Assembly: GCF_024459955.1 (NCBI RefSeq)
Contig: NZ_JANFXK010000005.1
Location: 1-64,000 of the forward strand
From: Anaerovorax odorimutans
GTDB taxonomy: Bacteria; Bacillota; Clostridia; Peptostreptococcales; Anaerovoracaceae
Direction: 5' to 3'
DNA length: 64,000 nucleotides
Program-made: the position numbers and the translations under genes
The notes under the pieces: model-generated
The model's database searches: none
Seen by the model: only the letters and a program-made list of their open reading frames with translations
Told to the model about the DNA's origin: nothing
Part shown: piece after piece, positions 58,922 through 64,000 of the stretch
Layout of the letters: each line of letters starts with the position of its first letter
How positions within the stretch are numbered: the stretch's first letter is position 1

Positions 58922-60319
58922 TTACTTTTTTGTGATTCTGTATTGACTTAATCGCCGCGAAAGTGTTGCCTTACTCATATCTAACATATCCGCAACTCTA
59001 CTCGCATGCTTATATCTTTCCATCATAGATATTAAGATCGTTTTCTCGTATTCTTCCATGAGTTCTTTCATACTTTTATTGCTAAACTGCGCAGCATCAA
59101 TATTAATGTTGCTAATTGGTATTTCTAAGATTCTTTCTACTTGAAAGCCTTTTATTAATTCTCCGTCAAAGGATAACATTATGCGTTCAACAGCATTTTT
59201 CAACTCTCTGACATTACCAGGCCACGATGCTTTTTCCAATATGGTTAGCGCATCATCGCTTACAACTTTATTCATATTATACTTAGTGTTAAATTCCTTA
59301 ACAAAATTAAGTGTAAGGCCTCTTATATCCTTTTTCCTTTCTCTCAGTGGTGGAATATTCAGCGGCATCACATTCAATCTATAATATAGATCTTCTCTAA
59401 ACGCACCTGCCTTTACAGCTTCCATCAGGTCTTTGTTTGATGCGGTTATAACTCTGACATCGATCGGTATTACCTTGCCGCCGCCTATACGCATTAGTTC
59501 ACGTTCCTGCAGTACGCGTAGCAATTTAGCCTGAAGGTGTACCGGTATCTCACTGACCTCATCTAGGAAAAGAGTCCCCTTGTTTGCCATTTCAAAATAA
59601 CCCATTTTTCCATGTGGGTCTGCTCCCGTAAATGCTCCCGGTTCATATCCAAAAAACTCCGATTCCATGAGATTTTCCGGTATTGCGGCACAGTTTATTT
59701 TAATGAAGGCTCCATTAGCTCTTTCACTATGCTTGTATATATAATTGGCAAAGACTTCTTTACCGGTTCCGGATTCTCCCGTAAGGAGTACGGTTGTGTC
59801 CTGCGAAGCAATTCTTTTTGCTTGATTTAACAAGCTTTTCGAAATATCGTCGTCAACGATTATTTCTTCATCTGGTACGGTATTTTCTTTCCTAAGGCGT
59901 TTTAATTCTTCCTGCAGCGCTCTGTTATCTCTGTTATTTTGATCCAGCAGCTCTCTTAATATCTGTGTTTCAGTAACATTGCGTTCGGTACAGACAATCA
60001 TCTCTATAGTATTGCCATCGTATAGGGGTACCCCTGTAACATAAACCTGTCCGCCGTCCCCGAGCCTCTCAATATGTGACTCTTCTTTTCCGCTGTTGAG
60101 AACTGTCGTGATTATGTTATCTTCCGTAAAGCCTATCGCTTCCAGTTCTTTCATATTCTTTCCCACAGTTTCTTCCCTGGTCAGTCCTCCGGTTGCACAA
60201 GATTCGTTATTGACGAAAACTACATTGGCATCTTTATCCGTAACAAAGACACCAATCTTCAGGCAATTTAAAAATTCAAGGAATTCATGATAATTGTTTT
60301 TTAAAAATTTTATTTTCAT
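58922..60319 (-). CDS. Sigma-54-dependent PAS-AAA-Fis transcriptional activator
   Basis: The 465-aa activator has a PAS domain (about 10-120; [20 protein letters not shown]), a short helical linker and the AAA+ domain. That domain has Walker [19 protein letters not shown], the GAFTGA loop (seen as [12 protein letters not shown]) that contacts sigma-54, and Walker [14 protein letters not shown] Fis-type helix-turn-helix lies at the end ([20 protein letters not shown]). ATG 60319 follows AAAGGAGATC. It is upstream of and co-directional with the amidohydrolase operon, and its likely binding sites lie in the gap. It should sense a small molecule through the PAS domain. Confidence 0.95.
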   Translation of the reverse strand: MKIKFLKNNYHEFLEFLNCLKIGVFVTDKDANVVFVNNESCATGGLTREETVGKNMKELEAIGFTEDNIITTVLNSGKEESHIERLGDGGQVYVTGVPLYDGNTIEMIVCTERNVTETQILRELLDQNNRDNRALQEELKRLRKENTVPDEEIIVDDDISKSLLNQAKRIASQDTTVLLTGESGTGKEVFANYIYKHSERANGAFIKINCAAIPENLMESEFFGYEPGAFTGADPHGKMGYFEMANKGTLFLDEVSEIPVHLQAKLLRVLQERELMRIGGGKVIPIDVRVITASNKDLMEAVKAGAFREDLYYRLNVMPLNIPPLRERKKDIRGLTLNFVKEFNTKYNMNKVVSDDALTILEKASWPGNVRELKNAVERIMLSFDGELIKGFQVERILEIPISNINIDAAQFSNKSMKELMEEYEKTILISMMERYKHASRVADMLDMSKATLSRRLSQYRITKK

Positions 60320-60368
60320 ATGATCTCCTTTATCCAATTTAAACATTTGATGGGAACTTGATGAATAT

Positions 60369-60397
60369 AGTATAACCTGCAAACTGTACCTCAGCAA
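60369..60397 (-). promoter_or_regulatory. Promoter of the sigma-54 activator gene
   Basis: TTGCTG (60392-60397) and TATACT (60369-60374) on the minus strand with a 17-bp spacer, about 50 nt before the start codon. Confidence 0.7.
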
Positions 60398-60413
60398 GTT
60401 TCACTTATTGCAA

Positions 60414-60442
60414 TAAAAAAGGTACTGCGCAAGCGCAGTACC
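60414..60442 (-). terminator. Terminator of the aquaporin gene
   Basis: GGTACTGCGC and GCGCAGTACC form a perfect 10-bp stem with a tiny loop, followed on the minus strand by six T. Confidence 0.9.
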
Positions 60443-60475
60443 CCTCTCCATTCTCTCATTCTTCTTAACTTTAAT

Positions 60476-61177
60476 TTACGCCTGTTTCTCTTCTTCCGCC
60501 GATAAGAACTTATATACCAGCGCGGCGATAGCTGCGCCTACCAGTGGTGCGAGGATGAATACCCAAACCTGACTCAGCGGCTGACCTCCTGCCAGCAGCG
60601 CAGGTCCAAAGCTTCTTGCCGGGTTTACGGAAGTTCCGGTGAACGGAATTCCCAGAATATGTACCAGGGTCAGAGTAAGACCGATTACTAAACCTGCGAC
60701 AGATCCGTTTTCCACCTTAGATGTCACACCTAAAACAGCAATAACAAACACAAAAGTCAGAATCACTTCTGCCAAAAAGGCAATGCCCATGCTGATTCCC
60801 AAAGCACTGGCGTCTCCATAGCCGTTTGTTCCCAGAGACTCGTTGCTTCCGAAAAGAGCCACCAGAATGGCCGCGCCTGCTATGCCTCCGATAAACTGAG
60901 CAACCAGGTATCCCACAAAATCCTTGCCGTTCATTTTTCCAGAGATAAACACTCCCAGCGATACTGCCGGATTGATATGACACCCTGAAATATTGCCGAT
61001 GGAATACGCCATGGCAACGATCACCAGCCCGAAAGCAAATGCGATCAGTAAAGTCGTGAAGCCCAGCGGCACCTCAACTCCTAATTTTCCCACCAGCGTA
61101 TTGGCGGCAACCGCGCTGCCGCAGCCGAAGATAACTAAAACCATTGTTCCGATGAATTCCGCTACATATTTTCTCAT
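60476..61177 (-). CDS. Aquaporin / MIP family channel
   Basis: The 233-aa protein has six membrane segments and the two half-helix NPA motifs: GCHINPAVSLG (about residue 70) and TSVNPARSFGPALL (about 185). The residues after the second NPA and the short length fit AqpZ-like water channels better than the longer glycerol facilitators, but glycerol or another small solute cannot be excluded. It has its own terminator. It follows the Kef-type antiporter by 123 nt. glpK is far away, so no glycerol link is visible here. Confidence 0.93.
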   Translation of the reverse strand: MRKYVAEFIGTMVLVIFGCGSAVAANTLVGKLGVEVPLGFTTLLIAFAFGLVIVAMAYSIGNISGCHINPAVSLGVFISGKMNGKDFVGYLVAQFIGGIAGAAILVALFGSNESLGTNGYGDASALGISMGIAFLAEVILTFVFVIAVLGVTSKVENGSVAGLVIGLTLTLVHILGIPFTGTSVNPARSFGPALLAGGQPLSQVWVFILAPLVGAAIAALVYKFLSAEEEKQA

Positions 61178-61300
61178 CTGTCGTCCTTCCTCCTTTGACT
61201 TGCAAAACTCTTACATATATTTCTATATCCAAGGTTATATGCTACTCTCCAAAGCAAGAACATTCAATGGTTTTACCAATTCATCATAATTTTTACTGAT

Positions 61301-63610
61301 CTATTCTTCGTCGTCCAGGAAATCGGCTTTCAGCAGGCTGTTGGCCATTTTCTGCGTACCGATTACCCACAGAAGGTCGCCTTCTTCGATGATCATGTCG
61401 ATGTCCGGATTGACGATAGGCAGCATACCCCGCTCAATGCCCAGAATATATCCTTTATACCTGGGCCGGAATCCGGAATTTTTGATTGATTTTTTCAGCA
61501 GGCTGGAATCCGATTCCACCTTGATCGGACAGCAGATGATCTGTTTTTCCGGTTCGATCTCGTAAAAGATCTGTCCGTAGATGTACTCCCGCAGCGTTAC
61601 CATCGGCTCCTGGGGTTCCTGGATATGATCTTCTTTTTCCAGCATCAGAATACAGGATTCAATTTCATTTTTGGTACCAATGGCGTGAATGATATCTCCT
61701 TCAATGACCCGGAACTTTCCATTGGGCATGTTGATATGTTTTCCATCACGAATGATTTTAATGATCGTAACGTGGAAAAAACGGCTCTGGCAGAACTCAA
61801 GGATGGTGTTTTGCTTAATGGTATGGGTGACCTTAAATTCCACCACATAAAAGGATTCGTCCAGCCAGTGATATTCGCCCTTAATGCCCCGCTCCTTCTT
61901 CTGCTTTGCCAGTGTGGTTTCATAGAAATTTTCAACGAACCGCATTTCTATTTTCAGCGTTTTTCCCTTGATATAGTCCGATTTGATGATAAAGACAATA
62001 ACCGCGAAAGACACCACCACCAGCAAAAGATACGGCAGCCGCAGCAGTACCCGCAGCGTCATCACAATAAACCCGCAGGAAATGATGATTCGCATACCTG
62101 TGAAAGCCAGAAGCGGCATGCGGTTGGCCTGGCTCTTAAGCCAGAGTTTCGTATAAAGCACGCTCTTTTTGGAGCACATAATGCTGATGAGCGGGATCAT
62201 AAACCCGCAGGTCACCACAGCCGTCAGAATATTGCCCGCAAGTCCCTGGATATACTGGTGAACAAAATCCTGCAGGAAACGTGTTCCGCCGATATAAATG
62301 AAAAAGATGCCCACCGTGCAGATTGCCGTTCGTATAAAAAATTTGATAATATAACGCTGCCAATCCCAGTCCTTGTCCGCAGTGCTCTGCTGCTCGGAAG
62401 TATGCCGGTTGAGAAACTTATACATCTTCGGCGACAAATGGCGTTTGGCAAAGCCGTAAACCTTCTCCGAATGTTTGATGAAAATCGGCGTCGTAAAGGT
62501 AGTGATGACGGAGACGCAGACAACAATGGGATAGAGAAAGTCACTGGTTACTCCCAGAGACATTCCCAGGGTGGCGACGATAAAGGAGAATTCACCGATC
62601 TGCACCATGCTGAAACCGCCCCGGATGGCGGTATGCAGGGATTGGCCGGAGAAAAGGATGCCCAGTGTCGCAAAGGTCATCTGTCCTAAAATGGTAACCG
62701 CAGTGATAATCAGAATCGGGCCCAGATATTCCAACAGCAGCTGAGGTTCAATCATCATTCCTACGGAAACAAAGAAAACTGCTCCGAAGAGATCTTTAAT
62801 CGGTTTGACCAGACTTTCGATCCGTTTACCCTGAATTGTTCCCGCCAGGATGGAACCCGCCAGGAATGCGCCCAGCGCCGAGGAAAAACCGATCAGATTG
62901 GCAATGACTACCATGCCCAGACACAGGGCAATGGCTACGATCAACAGCAGCTCGTCGGTGATATGATTGGATACTTTTTTCAAAAATGTTGGAATTAGAT
63001 AGATTCCCAGTACCAGCCATATCATCAGACAGAGGAGCAGCATGCCGATATTCTTGAATACATCCAGACCGGAAGTGCTCTGTCCTACGGCCACAGTGGA
63101 AAGCACGATCATCATAAAAATGCCCCCGATATCTTCCAGGACTAAAGTCCCCAGTACCAGCTGGGCAAATTTTTCCTTTTTCAGTTTGTACTCCTCGTAA
63201 GCCTTGAGGATAATCATCGTCGAAGACATGGAAAGCATGCCTCCCAGAAAAACACTGTCCATTTTGGCCCAGCCTAAAAGCTGTCCCGCCGTATAGCCGA
63301 TAATAATCATGGCGGTCATTACGGTCATGGCTGTGACAAAAGCGCTGCCTCCCACAGTAGCGATCTTCTTAAAGCTGAATTCAAGTCCCAGCCCGAACAT
63401 GAGAAATACAATTCCGATGTTTGCCCATACATGAATATCTTCCACATCCACCACCGTAGGCAGATAACTGAAATTAGGGCTGATTAAAAAGCCGGCAATA
63501 ATGTAAGCCAGAACGACCGGCTGGTTGATCTTTTTAAAGATGAGAGTTATGATTCCGGCCACCACTAAAATAAGGGCTAAGTCGCTGATTAAATAATCAA
63601 GTTGCTCCAT
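61301..63610 (-). CDS. Kef-type cation:proton antiporter (CPA2) with TrkA_C domains
   Basis: The 769-aa protein has an N-terminal CPA2 exchanger part (about 12 helices, residues 1-385; FLMFGLGLEFSFKKIATVGG, then GALILA-like LGTLVLEDIGGIFMMIV with the ion-site Asp). A second membrane region of about four helices (430-560) follows, then two RCK-C/TrkA-C-like domains (about 590-660 and 680-760). K+ or Na+ efflux in exchange for protons is expected. The extra central membrane region is unlike KefB/C, which go directly to an RCK-N domain; no Rossmann RCK-N motif was seen. It starts 8 nt after a histidine kinase gene. Confidence 0.87.
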   Translation of the reverse strand: MEQLDYLISDLALILVVAGIITLIFKKINQPVVLAYIIAGFLISPNFSYLPTVVDVEDIHVWANIGIVFLMFGLGLEFSFKKIATVGGSAFVTAMTVMTAMIIIGYTAGQLLGWAKMDSVFLGGMLSMSSTMIILKAYEEYKLKKEKFAQLVLGTLVLEDIGGIFMMIVLSTVAVGQSTSGLDVFKNIGMLLLCLMIWLVLGIYLIPTFLKKVSNHITDELLLIVAIALCLGMVVIANLIGFSSALGAFLAGSILAGTIQGKRIESLVKPIKDLFGAVFFVSVGMMIEPQLLLEYLGPILIITAVTILGQMTFATLGILFSGQSLHTAIRGGFSMVQIGEFSFIVATLGMSLGVTSDFLYPIVVCVSVITTFTTPIFIKHSEKVYGFAKRHLSPKMYKFLNRHTSEQQSTADKDWDWQRYIIKFFIRTAICTVGIFFIYIGGTRFLQDFVHQYIQGLAGNILTAVVTCGFMIPLISIMCSKKSVLYTKLWLKSQANRMPLLAFTGMRIIISCGFIVMTLRVLLRLPYLLLVVVSFAVIVFIIKSDYIKGKTLKIEMRFVENFYETTLAKQKKERGIKGEYHWLDESFYVVEFKVTHTIKQNTILEFCQSRFFHVTIIKIIRDGKHINMPNGKFRVIEGDIIHAIGTKNEIESCILMLEKEDHIQEPQEPMVTLREYIYGQIFYEIEPEKQIICCPIKVESDSSLLKKSIKNSGFRPRYKGYILGIERGMLPIVNPDIDMIIEEGDLLWVIGTQKMANSLLKADFLDDEE

Positions 63611-63618
63611 ATATCATT

Positions 63619-64000
63619 CTACCTTTCAAAAGTCACATAAAAGACGCTTCCCTCCCCTGCTTTGCTTTCCACTTTCAGGTCGGCTCCGAACAGCGCTGCG
63701 ATATGCTTTACGATGGACAGCCCCAGCCCGGTTCCGCCGGCTTTGGTGGATCTTGATTTATCGACCCGGTAAAAACGTTCGAACAGACGCTCCAGATGTT
63801 CCTCGGCAATACCAATGCCCTCATCCCTGACGATTACCTGAGTCTTTCCGTCTGTAATCCCGGCCGTCACCCATACGCGTCCGCCCTGTTCCGAATACTT
63901 GATAGCATTTTCAATCAGATTTACCATCATCTGGCGAAAACGGTCAGGACTTCCGTAGATCCGGGCCTCCTCATCGTAATCCGCAATCAGGCGTACATCT
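63619..64000 (-). CDS. Sensor histidine kinase, C-terminal part (runs off the window)
   Basis: The frame is open to the window end, so the start is missing. The visible 127 residues are the HATPase domain: an N-box MMVNLIENAIKYS, G1 VRDEGIGI, the F-box LFERFYRVDKSRS and G2 GGTGLGLSIVKHI, ending FYVTFER. The sequence before the N-box (IYGSPDRFRQ) continues the domain upstream. PhoR/WalK-like kinases end this way. It directly precedes the antiporter (8-nt gap), suggesting that the two-component system and the antiporter share one transcript. Confidence 0.93.
   Translation of the reverse strand, partial: DVRLIADYDEEARIYGSPDRFRQMMVNLIENAIKYSEQGGRVWVTAGITDGKTQVIVRDEGIGIAEEHLERLFERFYRVDKSRSTKAGGTGLGLSIVKHIAALFGADLKVESKAGEGSVFYVTFER

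Noticed and set aside
61625-62689. A 354-codon plus-strand frame inside the antiporter gene
   Set aside because: Antisense shadow of a long membrane-protein gene; composition (His/Asp/Arg-rich, no domain) is typical of such shadows.
1-64000. tRNA, rRNA, CRISPR arrays, insertion sequences or prophage genes
   Set aside because: None was recognised on either strand by eye; a tRNA or covariance scan was not possible here.

Overview
The window looks like a chromosomal segment of a spore-forming, monoderm member of the Clostridia. The evidence is spoIIP and gpr side by side, a CIRCE-controlled hrcA-grpE-dnaK-dnaJ operon, lepA-hemW, a Gram-positive-type Tad pilus locus without a secretin, strong Shine-Dalgarno sites, and candidate Spo0A boxes. 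Moderate GC and the mix of amino-acid/amine permeases, a glycine riboswitch and a 2-oxoacid dehydrogenase suggest an amino-acid-fermenting lineage, possibly Anaerovoracaceae-like. That last placement is a guess. No tRNA, rRNA, CRISPR array, insertion sequence or prophage was seen.

Layout. 0.1-5.2 kb: an efflux and ureohydrolase island with a MerR regulator; two minus-strand transcription units (ureohydrolase-MATE, and a GPH/MFS transporter) have MerR-type promoters with 19-bp spacers. 5.3-10.2 kb: dnaJ, dnaK, grpE, hrcA under a CIRCE operator. 10.4-18.0 kb: a block containing two near-twin cytidylate-kinase-like genes, an APC permease, a LysR regulator, a YeiH-type exporter, an acyltransferase and glpK. 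It separates hrcA from hemW-lepA, which are often adjacent in Firmicutes. 18.1-25 kb: hemW, lepA, an Rpn-type nuclease on the opposite strand, two tiny membrane proteins, spoIIP, gpr and rpsT. 25-30 kb: a PAS protein with a 0A-like box, an M20 amidohydrolase, a DUF2798 protein, a second MATE pump and its divergent MerR regulator with another 19-bp-spacer promoter.

30-34 kb: an APC permease and a saccharopine-dehydrogenase-like enzyme behind a tandem glycine riboswitch with an overlapping terminator; beyond it lies a non-coding stretch with fragments repeated elsewhere in the window. 34-43.8 kb: a LuxR-type regulator facing a long minus-strand operon: E1 alpha, E1 beta, a free lipoyl protein, a free E2 catalytic domain, E3, an SDR, a VOC protein, a 70-aa membrane protein, an NCS1 permease, lipoate ligase and the remnant of an alcohol dehydrogenase. 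This reads as a dedicated import-and-oxidation module for an unknown substrate. 44-45.5 kb: an ABC transporter. 45.7-51.8 kb: a Tad pilus operon preceded by two 0A boxes spaced one helical turn apart.

52-60.3 kb: a sigma-54-controlled operon (deacetylase-like hydrolase, small transporter partner, SSS symporter, two YtcJ-like amidohydrolases, SDR) with its own PAS-AAA-Fis activator. The intergenic region holds a GG-N10-GC sigma-54 promoter and two identical-arm palindromes 42 bp apart. 60.5-64 kb: an aquaporin, a Kef-type antiporter and the 3' end of a histidine kinase that runs off the window. The most interesting items are the glycine-riboswitch unit, the split-E2 operon, the sigma-54 amidohydrolase operon and the 0A-box-preceded Tad locus.
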